A stretch of DNA of 64,000 nucleotides, taken from positions 1 to 64,000 of IMG/VR virus record IMGVR_UViG_3300013093_000019. One strand, written 5' to 3'. This document shows, one piece after another, positions 19,655 to 29,172 of this stretch (its first letter is position 1; each line of letters starts with the position of its first letter). The position numbers were made by a program, and so were the translations under genes. The DNA comes from a virus. The notes beneath the pieces are model-generated. The model worked only from the letters and a program-made list of their open reading frames with translations. It was not told the origin of the DNA and ran no database searches.

Positions 19655-21114
19655 TATATTTTAACCTTTTCAATTGTAAACGGGTACTTGGCTTCTTTGT
19701 AGTATTTTTTTCGCTCTGTCAAGTGTCGTTTCGCATATTTTGAATTTGCTGTTATGTCCCAGATTTGGACGAAGTCTTTATCGTCTGCTTTGCGAATGCC
19801 TCGTCCAATAGATTGGATAACGCGGACAAAGCTCTTTCCGGGCTCCAGAAGCACCATATTGAAAATCCGAGGAATATTAATACCCACAGCGGCCACACCG
19901 TAAGTCGCCACAATAATCTTGTTATCAGCAGTTTTAACTTCATCATATTCTTCTTTTCTATCTTTTGTTTTTACAGCACCGCTGATAAAAACTGAGTCAG
20001 GTAATTCATTTACTAAAAACTTTCCTGATTCAATTCTATCTACTAGTACTAGAGTGTTTCCTGAATCAGAAATTTTGTTAATTAGCTTGGCTACCCATGC
20101 CATTCTGTTATCATCTGTGACAAGATATTTTAATTCTTCTGGGTAACTTCCAAACTCTTTCCACTCTTGCGTCTGTACAATATTCACATGACAATCGCTT
20201 AACACACCTGCTTCTTGCAATTCATGTGCCTTGACACGATGAACCACTTCTCCCAGGCTTGCACGGATATTTTCGAAGTCAATATCCTCTTTTGGAATGG
20301 TTCCTGTTAAACCCCAACGGATTGGTGTGTAAGCAAGGTTGCGAGTTAGCAAGTTTTTTAAAACTTCTGCCTTGGCCATATGAACTTCGTCAACCATGAC
20401 AGTTTTCACATTATCCAGCAATTCTGCAACGGTCAAAATTTCCTCATTTTCTGAGGCATTTTTGCCTTTTTTGTCCAAAATATTCAAACTTTGCCAAGTA
20501 CAGATTGTGTGCGTTTTATCTAAATCTTTTCTGTCGCCGTAGTACACACCAACGTCTAAACCACAGTTGATAAAGTCTTCTTCAGTTTGTTCAACTAAAC
20601 TTTTGTTTGGAACAATAGTCACTGTTCGACCGTATTTTTCACAAATTTTCGCCAAAGTTGCGGTGGTAATTGTCTTACCAAAGCCAGTGGCAATTTCTTG
20701 GATACATTGTGGATTCTCAAGGAACTTGTTGACTACCTCAACTTGGTCATCACGTAAACGAATTGGCTCACCAGCAAATCTGTGTCCTTCTGGCCATGTC
20801 GCATCACCCCAAAAATCTGCCTGAACTTTGGGAAATTCCAGGGTAATTGGGCGTCTTAGGTCCTCTACTTCAATGTAGTATCCCCACTGGTCTAAAAGTG
20901 GTAACACCCTGTCTAATAGACTAACATAAGTGGTTCCACCTAGTCCAAAAAATGGAGTACATCCATCCCAACGCCCAAGGCGGTAGGCCGGCATATAGCG
21001 GGCCTTTTGGTCAAAATACTTAAATTTCTTAACTAAATCTTTCCGTGTGTCAAGATCTAATCCTTCAATTTTAACATTGACTTCGTCTTTAATTGTTATC
21101 TTAGCTGTTGCCAT
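19654..21114 (-). CDS. uvsW: UvsW-type SF2 DNA/RNA helicase, 486 aa
   Basis: An ATP-dependent helicase acting on branched DNA and R-loops in T4, switching origin to recombination-dependent replication. Motifs: Q/LRDDQ near 125, Walker A ATGFGKTITTA, DEVH box VMVDEVHMAKA, motif III GLTGTIP, motif VI QSIGRGIRKADD. The N-terminal 100 residues fit the UvsW DNA-binding part. Length is close to T4 UvsW. It overlaps the helicase-like gene upstream by 19 bases. Confidence 0.92.
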   Translation of the reverse strand: MATAKITIKDEVNVKIEGLDLDTRKDLVKKFKYFDQKARYMPAYRLGRWDGCTPFFGLGGTTYVSLLDRVLPLLDQWGYYIEVEDLRRPITLEFPKVQADFWGDATWPEGHRFAGEPIRLRDDQVEVVNKFLENPQCIQEIATGFGKTITTATLAKICEKYGRTVTIVPNKSLVEQTEEDFINCGLDVGVYYGDRKDLDKTHTICTWQSLNILDKKGKNASENEEILTVAELLDNVKTVMVDEVHMAKAEVLKNLLTRNLAYTPIRWGLTGTIPKEDIDFENIRASLGEVVHRVKAHELQEAGVLSDCHVNIVQTQEWKEFGSYPEELKYLVTDDNRMAWVAKLINKISDSGNTLVLVDRIESGKFLVNELPDSVFISGAVKTKDRKEEYDEVKTADNKIIVATYGVAAVGINIPRIFNMVLLEPGKSFVRVIQSIGRGIRKADDKDFVQIWDITANSKYAKRHLTERKKYYKEAKYPFTIEKVKI

Positions 21115-22319
21115 TGTCTGCGTGGATTCGGTTCCTTCATACTATAATACACTAAATTACAAACATTTTCAACCACAGCGGAAACACTAAAATGCATCGA
21201 GCTATAATAGCCTAGATTAAAAATTGTGTCAAACTGTAGACCTGCTTTTACTAATGGTTTAGTGATTTTAGTACTGATGAAAACAATTTTGGTATTTTCA
21301 TCAATTGGGTTGTTTAAAAGATTATCTTTCACGTATTTGTTAAAGTCTGCTTGTTCGTTAGGCAAGCGGAACAATACTGACAAACGTTCACGAGATAATC
21401 CGTTGCGTAGTGCAAGCTCATTCCATTGTTTAATCATTTCTAGTTCACTTCCACCAGGAATGATTACCAATATTTTTTCGCTGTTATTAATCAAGTCGTC
21501 AAACGCATCAAGTGGAATTACACGACTGTCAATCCATAGCTGTTCATTAGTACCAGACTGATGCAATAGTATTTTTTTGGTAATAGGCTTGACTTGATCA
21601 TCAAATTGTTTTTGGATTTCGTCATCCCAAATGTGTATTCCATATTTTCTAGCATGGAACAGAGCCGTAGTAACATTGTCTGTTTCTGGCTGAGGTATAT
21701 TACGGTGTGCGTTTTTAATTTGGTATTTGTTGTCGTCCAACACTACCATCGGTAAGTGCTTTTCTATATCATCACGAATGACTTTTGCTTCTTGATAGAG
21801 ATTTAGAAATTCGTCTGATGCTGAAAATTCTCGTGGCAATAGCATATCACCAAGTTTGAGAATATTGTTTTCATTCAACGGGTATACCCACTTTCTAACG
21901 TCATTACTCCACGCACCTTTTTCAAACATACGTGCTGTTGAATTTTGTTTACGCAGGGTTTCTACGATAATTGTGTCAAATGGAAACTCAGCTGTAATGA
22001 CTAATTCGTCATTCAGTTTTTCAATGTCTAATTTCTTAGATCTAGGCAATACTCTAAACGGATCCTTCCATTTAGGACTAATCAAAAAAGAATCAAGATG
22101 AGGAATGTAAGGAATGATTTGATCTCTATTTCTATTCAATAGTCTAACTATGTATATGGCTTGCTTTTCTGTTAGCGAATTTTTAGAATACGCAATCTGC
22201 TCAGCAATACTGTAGATAAACTTCTCGTCTTGAGGCGCCCAGTTAATAGATACTGATGTGCCGCCAATTACCCACGAATTAAAGTTGGTAACTTTTAAGA
22301 TAATGTCTTCAATGAACAT
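21096..22319 (-). CDS. Helicase-like protein lacking Walker A, 407 aa
   Basis: Residues about 105-160 (ITAEFPFDTIIVETLR … SNDVRKWVYPL) resemble the HARP-type DNA-recognition motif of SMARCAL1-like helicases. The C-terminal half alternates strands and helices like an SF2 second domain (KILVIIPGGSELEMIKQW, NTKIVFISTKITKPLVKAGL, FDTIFNLGYYSS). I find no GKT/S Walker A and no DExH box. It may be a decayed or non-catalytic helicase partner. It is followed with 19-base overlap by uvsW, suggesting a UvsW-linked role. Confidence 0.55.
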   Translation of the reverse strand: MFIEDIILKVTNFNSWVIGGTSVSINWAPQDEKFIYSIAEQIAYSKNSLTEKQAIYIVRLLNRNRDQIIPYIPHLDSFLISPKWKDPFRVLPRSKKLDIEKLNDELVITAEFPFDTIIVETLRKQNSTARMFEKGAWSNDVRKWVYPLNENNILKLGDMLLPREFSASDEFLNLYQEAKVIRDDIEKHLPMVVLDDNKYQIKNAHRNIPQPETDNVTTALFHARKYGIHIWDDEIQKQFDDQVKPITKKILLHQSGTNEQLWIDSRVIPLDAFDDLINNSEKILVIIPGGSELEMIKQWNELALRNGLSRERLSVLFRLPNEQADFNKYVKDNLLNNPIDENTKIVFISTKITKPLVKAGLQFDTIFNLGYYSSMHFSVSAVVENVCNLVYYSMKEPNPRRQWQQLR

Positions 22320-22320
22320 A

Positions 22321-22776
22321 TTAAATTTGCACGTCTTCCATACCTGCGGTACGTAGTTTAATAATATTAGATACTTGCCATTGCTTGATATCTAACGCCT
22401 TAATAATGCCTAACCATTGATTTCTTAATAGAGCAAATTCGTTTACGATCTTTTCTAGATCAACAACATCTGGCTCACCTTCACAATACTTTTCGCAATC
22501 ACGACTGCTCAAAGCACGTTGATAGTTTTCCAAATATTTTTTAAATGCTTTCGAACGAGTGCGTCGGAGTTCGATGTTCAGATACTCCAACACACCTTCG
22601 ATTTCCTGCAATTGATTAAATCTGTGTTCAACAATTCCGGGCAGCGCAGCAGAGGTTTTTTCTAAGTTTCCATAGACCTTAACCTCTTGCCGTGCTGTGG
22701 TTAATTCGCCGTAATAGTACTCAATACAGTCAGGCAGATGACTAATATCTTTACTAACTTTTGAGTACCAGCTCAT
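22321..22776 (-). CDS. uvsY: UvsY-like recombination mediator, 151 aa
   Basis: In T4, UvsY loads UvsX onto gp32-coated single strands. This protein is all helical with a basic middle (ELRRTRSKAFKKYLENYQRA) and the conserved end LLRNQWLGIIKALDIKQWQV followed by NIIKLRTAGMEDVQI, which fits UvsY-type proteins of aquatic phages. Length matches. Position between UvsX and UvsW supports the call, though similarity to T4 UvsY itself is low. Confidence 0.65.
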   Translation of the reverse strand: MSWYSKVSKDISHLPDCIEYYYGELTTARQEVKVYGNLEKTSAALPGIVEHRFNQLQEIEGVLEYLNIELRRTRSKAFKKYLENYQRALSSRDCEKYCEGEPDVVDLEKIVNEFALLRNQWLGIIKALDIKQWQVSNIIKLRTAGMEDVQI

Positions 22777-23024
22777 TAATAATCCTCGTCTTCGTCGTAC
22801 CCGTAGCCGTCATCTTCTTCTTCAAAAGATTCTTCTTCATCGGTTACAGATTTTATAGCTTCATCAAGATGAGGATCATATCCTGTGTAAGATTGAAGTG
22901 TGTCCACGTCAATATCATTACCCAACAAAAAATCAACATATTGATTTGCTGCCATTTCACGATTTTTCTCAGGGATATATTCACGGAACATATCCCAAAT
23001 TGTCATAATTAGATGTTCATCCAT
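22776..23024 (-). CDS. Small acidic protein after UvsX, 82 aa
   Basis: The N-terminal 60 residues are helical (IMTIWDMFREYIPEKNREMA). The last 25 are almost all Glu, Asp, Gly and Tyr (EEDDGYGYDEDEDY). A small gene of this type commonly follows uvsX in T4-like aquatic phages. The acidic tail could mimic DNA or contact UvsX or gp32, which is inferred. It starts one base after the uvsX stop. Confidence 0.65.
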   Translation of the reverse strand: MDEHLIMTIWDMFREYIPEKNREMAANQYVDFLLGNDIDVDTLQSYTGYDPHLDEAIKSVTDEEESFEEEDDGYGYDEDEDY

Positions 23025-24092
23025 TTATGCTTCTTCTTCCTCTGCGTCAGTAGTAGTTGTTGTTGTAGTAGTTGCGAGAGCGTTAGCATCCCATTCTTTC
23101 ATGATGATATGTAACTTATCTTCAGTCCAGTTTTTACGGAACTCTGCAACAATCTCACCAGTTTCCTTACTAGTGTATGCTAATTTATTCCCGACTTTAG
23201 ATAATACACCCATTTTCTCGAACATGTCAACTAATCCGGAAGTAGGAGCCATACCTGTTGAGTACGGAATCTTAACTTGTACACTTTCAAACGGTTTTGC
23301 GTAACGAGTTTTCATAATCTTACAAGCACTACGAATACCCAATACATCACTTACTTTATTACCATCTTCGTCTTCTTTCAACTTCAACTTCTTCATGGCA
23401 ACCACGATAGAACTTGCGTAAACGAAGCCTTGTCCGCCTGAGATTTTATCATCTGGATCAAACATATCTTGACTAGCGTATGTGTGATTTGTACAAACAA
23501 GTCCAACATTATAGTTACCAAACTGATTTACACAGTTACGAACTAATGCTGTAAGTGCTTTAGGTTTACGGCCCATATCACCTTTTAAGTCGCCTGCTTC
23601 AAACTGATTTACGTCAGTTGGAGTAAGCAACATACCAAGTGAGTCGATTACAAACAATACCTTTGGACGTTCTTCGTCTGGCATTGATTTGTATTCTTTC
23701 ATGAACTCGTTGATAGTTTTTGCAACATCATCAATCATCGCCATGTTAAGTTTCAAAAGTTTTTCTTCTGAAATATCAACACCTAATGCTTCTAACCACG
23801 CTTGATCTAGTGCGTTTTCTGTGTCAATTAAGACAACAAAAATGCCCTGTTCTTGTGCGGACTTAATAATGTTACCTGAACAGATATATGATTTACCTGC
23901 GCCCGACTCTCCTGCAAAAACTGTAACCTTACCAAGGGGAACTCCCTTAAAGAAGTCCCCTGAGATAAGATAGTTTAGTGCATAGTTGCCAGTTGAGATC
24001 CAATCTGTTGGATCGTTGAAACCAATTCCTAAGCCATCAATAGATTTAGTGATAGACTTACGGAACTTCGAAATATCAAAGCTCTTTGTCAT
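23025..24092 (-). CDS. uvsX: UvsX/RecA-type recombinase, 355 aa
   Basis: It catalyses strand exchange and recombination-dependent replication. The RecA core shows Walker A GESGAGKSYIC (residues about 58-68), Walker B KVLFVIDSLGMLL, and DKISGGQGFVYASS (the loop 2-adjacent motif). The C-terminus has a Thr run then acidic DAEEEEA. Length is close to T4 UvsX. ATG 24092 follows TAGGAGATAGGC. It lies between gp32 and UvsY-like genes. Confidence 0.93.
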   Translation of the reverse strand: MTKSFDISKFRKSITKSIDGLGIGFNDPTDWISTGNYALNYLISGDFFKGVPLGKVTVFAGESGAGKSYICSGNIIKSAQEQGIFVVLIDTENALDQAWLEALGVDISEEKLLKLNMAMIDDVAKTINEFMKEYKSMPDEERPKVLFVIDSLGMLLTPTDVNQFEAGDLKGDMGRKPKALTALVRNCVNQFGNYNVGLVCTNHTYASQDMFDPDDKISGGQGFVYASSIVVAMKKLKLKEDEDGNKVSDVLGIRSACKIMKTRYAKPFESVQVKIPYSTGMAPTSGLVDMFEKMGVLSKVGNKLAYTSKETGEIVAEFRKNWTEDKLHIIMKEWDANALATTTTTTTTDAEEEEA

Positions 24093-24105
24093 GCCTATCT
24101 CCTAA

Positions 24106-25119
24106 TTATTGTTTTGCTTGGCGATTGCGAATCATTGCAAGGATATCTTTTGCTCTATCACTTGCATCCGAACCTGCTGACGCTGATTCAGTTTTCTCTG
24201 CCACAGGAGCCTTTTCAGCAACTTGAGCTGCGGGTGCTGACGCCGCTGTCTCAAAAGGGGCCTCATCATCTTCTCCTGCGGTTGTTGACACAGCTGCTGA
24301 TGCTTTTGGAGCACCAGTTGCTTGACCACTACCACCCATACCTGCTGGCTTGTAGTATTGTCCCCAACGGTCCATATCAAATGCTTCGCCATCTACTGAT
24401 GCTTCGAACATTTCTTTGATAACCTTGAGTTCTACTTCGCCTGGTTTCTTAGGTAAGAATGATTTTAAATCAAACAAACCATGAGTGTCAATAGCGGCTT
24501 TTTCTTCATCGCTCAAAGTACGTTCACGACGAGCCCAAGTTGATGTTGAATAGTCTGCATAACCACCCTTTGATGTTTTTGTGATTTTGAAATCTAAACC
24601 ACGAACATAGTCTGTTGGTAGTTCTTCAATCTCAGAATCCATAAGAGCATTCTTAACAAGATTGAAAATTTGGCTACCAATGATAAAACGACGGATTGGA
24701 TTTTCTGGTGTTTTATCTTCTTGTAAATCGGTGTTAGTTACAAAACCTTGGAACAAGTAACTACGCTTTTTCCAATACTTACGACCCATATCTTCCAAGC
24801 TCTTGTCTTTAAACCAAGGACGAACCTCAGTAAGAATAGGACAAGTTTCTCCCCACATTTCCATGCAAGGTACTTGTACTGTTACGGGTTTGGAATTTGT
24901 TTCACCTTTGATTCCGGCGAATGGCAATTTGATCATTGCTCGTTCAATCCAGAAGAAAGTGTTGTTTGGGTCTGCATCAGGTAGGAAACGTACTGTTGTA
25001 GTACTACCTTCTTTGATGTTCCAGTGTGCGAAAATTGCGTTGTCACCACCAGCGGAACCGCCAGTGTTTTGTTGGCTTGATGCCTGAAGTTTTGCTCTAA
25101 TTTCTGCCAAAGATGCCAT
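24106..25119 (-). CDS. 32: Single-stranded DNA-binding protein gp32, 337 aa
   Basis: It coats single-stranded DNA and organises the T4-type replisome. The start MASLAEIRAKLQ is the basic LAST-like cooperativity segment; the core has HWNIKEGSTTTVRFLPDADP, TFFWIERAMIKLPFAG and PCMEMWGETCPI (metal-binding-region cysteines). The C-terminal 80 residues are Ala/Glu-rich and acidic as in gp32, ending in a helix. I use ATG 25119 because AAGGAGAAATAAC precedes it; the frame extends upstream but without a site. Confidence 0.92.
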   Translation of the reverse strand: MASLAEIRAKLQASSQQNTGGSAGGDNAIFAHWNIKEGSTTTVRFLPDADPNNTFFWIERAMIKLPFAGIKGETNSKPVTVQVPCMEMWGETCPILTEVRPWFKDKSLEDMGRKYWKKRSYLFQGFVTNTDLQEDKTPENPIRRFIIGSQIFNLVKNALMDSEIEELPTDYVRGLDFKITKTSKGGYADYSTSTWARRERTLSDEEKAAIDTHGLFDLKSFLPKKPGEVELKVIKEMFEASVDGEAFDMDRWGQYYKPAGMGGSGQATGAPKASAAVSTTAGEDDEAPFETAASAPAAQVAEKAPVAEKTESASAGSDASDRAKDILAMIRNRQAKQ

Positions 25120-25255
25120 GTTATTTCTCCTTATATTATGTGCCTTTGTTTTATGCCTGTTTCTTAAATGCAACTACATCTAAGAATCTTTGCATACATT
25201 ACATTGTATGCTAGTTTATTTATCATGTCAATAGAATAACATAATAATTTTGATA
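25120..25255. other. Control region upstream of gp32
   Basis: It contains the - strand promoter at 25203-25231 and a GCATAC (25193 region) / GTATGC inverted repeat. No gene is seen. Confidence 0.5.
25203..25231 (-). promoter_or_regulatory. Sigma70-type promoter for the gp32-uvsX operon
   Basis: On the - strand TTGACA (25231-25226), 17-bp spacer, TACAAT (25208-25203). The spacer contains ATAAATA, so a late-type element overlaps. It is the only consensus-like - strand sigma70 promoter I found ahead of the recombination operon. Confidence 0.75.
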
Positions 25256-25876
25256 TTAATTTGCCGTATTATTGGTATATCCAATCATATTCAAATTAAC
25301 AACAATTCGTGGTCCACCGTTGCGTGGAGTGTTGCCTGCGTGTAAGAATGTGCCATCAAATACAACCAGTCTGCCACGCTTTGGCATGATTCGTTGTTTG
25401 ATTGTGAGCTCATCGGGTGATCCTCTGCGTTGGTTAAAAATAATAGTTTCACCATCGCTGTCGTTTACATAATAGATCGCTGTGATTAATCTTGGATGAT
25501 CACAATCTACGTGTGGCATTCCGTGAGTATTAGGACCTGCACTAGGGTCTGGATATGTTAGATTAGTTCTGATACTAATCAGTTGATCAACTGTAGTAGG
25601 TACCGCTGTAATCAATGGTGTAAAATAATGTAAAAAGTGTGTTACAGCCTTTTCCACTGAGTTATACACTACATGACATAAAAACGGAGTTTCGCGAGAT
25701 TGATCAGTAACTGGGAAATACAAGTTGTCTCCCATCAGCTTATACATCTCTGGACTATAGGCCGCAGATTGCTGATAGTACCAAGGAAAGTCTACACTGG
25801 TACACAGTTGTTCTAATATGTCTTGTTGACCTTCGCTGATTGCGTTGTCAATTATAATTACGTTATCTTTAATCAT
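25256..25876 (-). CDS. 2-oxoglutarate/Fe(II) oxygenase, 206 aa
   Basis: Double-stranded beta-helix oxygenase of the prolyl-hydroxylase type. Iron ligands: PHVDCDHPRLIT (H-x-D) and TFLHAGNTP (distal His), with PRIVVNLNM providing the Arg for 2-oxoglutarate. IYYVNDSDGETIIF is the usual strand after the first His. The start is ATG 25876 because it overlaps the upstream stop (ATGA). The substrate is unknown; such enzymes in phages may modify proteins or nucleobases. It is co-translated with 25873. Confidence 0.8.
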   Translation of the reverse strand: MIKDNVIIIDNAISEGQQDILEQLCTSVDFPWYYQQSAAYSPEMYKLMGDNLYFPVTDQSRETPFLCHVVYNSVEKAVTHFLHYFTPLITAVPTTVDQLISIRTNLTYPDPSAGPNTHGMPHVDCDHPRLITAIYYVNDSDGETIIFNQRRGSPDELTIKQRIMPKRGRLVVFDGTFLHAGNTPRNGGPRIVVNLNMIGYTNNTAN

Positions 25877-26433
25877 GAAAAATAATTTCCCATTATCCAA
25901 GTTGCTGCAGAAAGCCGTTCACCTGAGGTTACTGTTTCTGCGATGTGTTCCATATAAGAAGGAAACGCAACGATGTCGCCTTGATTGGCTAATAAATTAC
26001 CTTCTACTCCTTTTAGGAATAGTCCGCCACCTGTAAATTCACTAGTGTTGTTTAGCTGTAATACCACTGTTATTTTACGTTGTACTGCACCCATGCGAGA
26101 TAGGATGCTTTCGTCAGTGTGCCAGTCGTATTTTTCGCCTTCTTTGTAAGATGCTATTTGTATATCATCAGATTCTGCAATATGAAAATTCCAGTGGGCT
26201 TTGTCATTTGCCATCGCACCAAAACTTGTTAGGATTCCGCTTAACCAACTATCGCGGCTAATAAATGCAATTTTATTATTTCTAGTTTGATCATCTAATA
26301 CAGATTGATCTGGGTTTAATCCAATTCTAGCTTGTCTAAGTTCCAGCTCTCGAGCTTGACTAATAATAGCATCGCATACTGTTGGAGGTACGTGATTTGG
26401 TATTTTGAAATACCAAGGGCAATTATAATTCAT
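25873..26433 (-). CDS. 2-oxoglutarate/Fe(II) oxygenase (PKHD-type), 186 aa
   Basis: Iron ligands: YDWHTDES (H-x-D) and YMEHIAETVTSGERLSAATW (distal His plus Arg). The stretch TGGGLFLKG and DIVAFPS is typical of the PiuC/PKHD hydroxylase family. It starts behind a hairpin terminator and is followed by a second oxygenase with a 4-base overlap. Substrate unknown. The two share the fold but not close sequence, so they are not a recent duplication. Confidence 0.82.
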   Translation of the reverse strand: MNYNCPWYFKIPNHVPPTVCDAIISQARELELRQARIGLNPDQSVLDDQTRNNKIAFISRDSWLSGILTSFGAMANDKAHWNFHIAESDDIQIASYKEGEKYDWHTDESILSRMGAVQRKITVVLQLNNTSEFTGGGLFLKGVEGNLLANQGDIVAFPSYMEHIAETVTSGERLSAATWIMGNYFS

Positions 26434-26449
26434 AAGAAACCTTCAGAGA

Positions 26450-26490
26450 TAAAAAAACTAGCATACATTATTATATGCTAGTTTTCTTAG
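26450..26490. terminator. Bidirectional hairpin terminator
   Basis: AAACTAGCATA and TATGCTAGTTTT form a long stem flanked by A-runs on one side and T-runs on the other. It separates the 885-residue gene from the oxygenases. Confidence 0.75.
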
Positions 26491-26509
26491 TTAGTCAAGA
26501 TTTATTTGA

Positions 26510-29167
26510 TTATTTTTTCTTTTGGATGTTTAGTGCAAAGTTAGCACGTTTCTTTTCCAACGGTGTACCTGATTTTTTCAAACCTTTTAGTTCGCTTTTG
26601 GAAAACTTCTCGCCTTTCTTTTTACCTTCTTGCTTGCTTAGTGCGCCTTTCTTAACGCCCTTAACAGCATCCTTGACCCATTTTTTCTTTTCTGCTTCTG
26701 TTAGTGCAGGTAGTCCTGCTAACTTGCGAATTGATTCCATTTGAGATTCTACTTCTGGCTCATCTGTTTCTGGCTCATCACGCATTGGATATTTTTTACT
26801 TAGTGCGATGATTAAGTGTTTAGCTAGTTCGCCTGCTTCTTCACCAAACTCACGTGTTACTGATGCTACGATACCAGGACGACCTTTAGTCCATGTGCCG
26901 TGTTCTTTATCAAAGAAACCAATAACAGCTTTAGCAATATCTTCCTTGCTAGCTTGTTTTGGACCCTCTGGTTCAATTAATTTCTCATCATCACTTGTGT
27001 CTGGATCAATGCTATCTTCATCTTTTTCAGCACCAAAGTCGTTTGATTTGATACTACCAGAACGTGCTTGACTACGCATCTTGCTTAAAAACTCTGCATC
27101 GTCGTCACTGCTATCAGAGTCGCTTGGGATATCTTTTTCCATATCGCCTTGTGCTTTTACTTTGTATTTTGCAAGTGAATCATGGCCGTATATTCTACGA
27201 GCGATGCGTTCTGCTTTGTCGCCTTCGATGCCTAAATCGCTGATTAGTTCAGCATATAATTCTGTCCAATCTTTTACTTTACCTGCGGCAACACGATGTA
27301 CAGCATCCTTAGTCCAATCTGGAAGATCTTCTGGACCTAGGTAGTAACCTTCATATGTTGGGCCTTCTTTACCTGGGCCACCTTTGCCTGCTAACCACTT
27401 ACCAGCTTGCTTCATTGTGTCGATAGTCTTACCTACTACACCTTGTTTTTTGCCTGCTGTTTTTAAGTAGCTCTTATCAGCAACATCTTTATTCTTCATT
27501 GTTTCTTCCATAGCCGCTGAATCTTCTTTGCTCATGTCTGGGAATTTTTTCATGATTGTTTCTCCGTCTAGTTTGCCTTCGCTTGCTGGATAGATTGTCA
27601 TGAACGGAGGATTTGTAAATGTGTTTTTAGTTTTTGCACCTGCAATAATTTCTTCAGCACGTTCTTTGCTAACTGGTTTTGTACGGGCAACTTTAGGTTG
27701 TCCGCTACGATCAAAGTCAACAACACATGCAATATATTGATCTGCATCTTCGCCCATATTAGCTTGTCCCATACCGATATCAAATGACTCTGCAGGTTCA
27801 GCTTGTGCTTGTTGTTGTGGCTGAGCTTGTGATAGGATAGATTGAGCCGCTTGTGGATCTTCTCCTTCCAACCAAGTTGCAATAACTGATCTAATTGTTT
27901 GATCATCAGCGTTAGGATTCATTTGATTGATCTTTTCTAACGCATCCATTAGTGAATCATCATCGATGCCCATAGCATTTAATGATTGAATGTACGCATC
28001 AACACCTTGCCCACCCTCTGGTAGACCTTGTGTCATTAATGCGCTTAACTGAGTAACTGTTTCTGGCTCTAATGTATTTTCAACAATAGCATCTGCCCAA
28101 CCTTCAAAAGTTTCAAATGCGTTGTAACCACGATCGTGATCATCTTCCTCATCTGCTGGACCACTAACATCTTCACCTACATAATCTTCTAAATCAACTA
28201 TACCTGCTTCTTGCATGATACGATGGATCAGTGGGAACATGTCTTGTAATGCTTCGTCAAACTTTTCTTGTGTAAATGTATCACGATAGCTTTCCATAGT
28301 AGCATCATCTAATTCTGTAATGCTATCTTCATCTGGATGGAACGCTTCTTTCCATTGCTCGTAATAACCTTGCTTGCTCATGCACTCACAGTGATGGCGT
28401 AATTTTTTTAGTTTATCAATAGCACGTTCAATGATAGCATGTGCATTATCGTTTAGTGTACTGTATTTTACTTTCTTGTGGAACTCGCCTAACTTGGCAA
28501 TTTCTTCACAAGTTTTAATAATGTGTTTACCTGCATCATCGTGTGGAACACCACCGTTAGCAATATGACGTTGCATAGCACGGGCACCAGGCAAATAAAT
28601 GAATGGAAATTTAAAACGCTCGCCTTCAGAATTTTGAATAAACAAGTTCTTAATTTTACGGCTACGGGCGCCTGGCTTTGTTGGATCAATTGCTTCTGAG
28701 TGGCGTATAATAAGATCAGTGTCTTCTAGTTTTCTATGTGAAGTTTTAGAACTTCCGTACATGGCTGATTCGTTCATATTGGGATCCTTGTTTCCATTCT
28801 GTGCAAGGTACTGGAAATCTGTCTTGTCCAAGTTACCTTTGGTTATATCTCTAGTATCAAATCTTAACAGTCTGCGTTTAGCAAAGAAACGCATTTCACG
28901 TAAGAAATCATACCACATTGATTGTGAAATACTGTCAGATGCTTCTGTAATGCCCTGACTGTAATAAATCTTTAAATTGCCTGTTTCGTTAATACTGATA
29001 CTAACGCGGCCTAAATTATTGCCCTCAATAACGAAGTCAAAGTCAAAAAATCTAGCATCTTCAGGGGTTACTGTAACAGCACCGCCCTCGTCACCCATTT
29101 GTAAGTTGGTAAAACGACTGCGTACTTTGTCGAATAAATCGCTGGCAATAATTTCAATTGGTTTCAT
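26510..29167 (-). CDS. Large conserved phage protein next to terminase, 885 aa
   Basis: Residues 1-190 form one domain (FDFDFVIEGNNLGRVSISIN, MWYDFLREMRFFAKRRLLRF). Residues 190-300 are helical with RAMQRHIANGGVPHDDAGKH. A low-complexity acidic and Gln-rich middle follows, then ACVVDFDRSGQPKVARTKP. The C-terminus is strongly basic (KKKGEKFSKSELKGLKKSG). It is conserved, as far as I recall, in T4-like aquatic phages without assigned function; the basic end suggests DNA or capsid-interior contact. It starts at ATG 29167, 5 bases after TATAAATA and without a ribosome-binding site. Confidence 0.7.
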   Translation of the reverse strand: MKPIEIIASDLFDKVRSRFTNLQMGDEGGAVTVTPEDARFFDFDFVIEGNNLGRVSISINETGNLKIYYSQGITEASDSISQSMWYDFLREMRFFAKRRLLRFDTRDITKGNLDKTDFQYLAQNGNKDPNMNESAMYGSSKTSHRKLEDTDLIIRHSEAIDPTKPGARSRKIKNLFIQNSEGERFKFPFIYLPGARAMQRHIANGGVPHDDAGKHIIKTCEEIAKLGEFHKKVKYSTLNDNAHAIIERAIDKLKKLRHHCECMSKQGYYEQWKEAFHPDEDSITELDDATMESYRDTFTQEKFDEALQDMFPLIHRIMQEAGIVDLEDYVGEDVSGPADEEDDHDRGYNAFETFEGWADAIVENTLEPETVTQLSALMTQGLPEGGQGVDAYIQSLNAMGIDDDSLMDALEKINQMNPNADDQTIRSVIATWLEGEDPQAAQSILSQAQPQQQAQAEPAESFDIGMGQANMGEDADQYIACVVDFDRSGQPKVARTKPVSKERAEEIIAGAKTKNTFTNPPFMTIYPASEGKLDGETIMKKFPDMSKEDSAAMEETMKNKDVADKSYLKTAGKKQGVVGKTIDTMKQAGKWLAGKGGPGKEGPTYEGYYLGPEDLPDWTKDAVHRVAAGKVKDWTELYAELISDLGIEGDKAERIARRIYGHDSLAKYKVKAQGDMEKDIPSDSDSSDDDAEFLSKMRSQARSGSIKSNDFGAEKDEDSIDPDTSDDEKLIEPEGPKQASKEDIAKAVIGFFDKEHGTWTKGRPGIVASVTREFGEEAGELAKHLIIALSKKYPMRDEPETDEPEVESQMESIRKLAGLPALTEAEKKKWVKDAVKGVKKGALSKQEGKKKGEKFSKSELKGLKKSGTPLEKKRANFALNIQKKK

Positions 29168-29172
29168 TTGTA

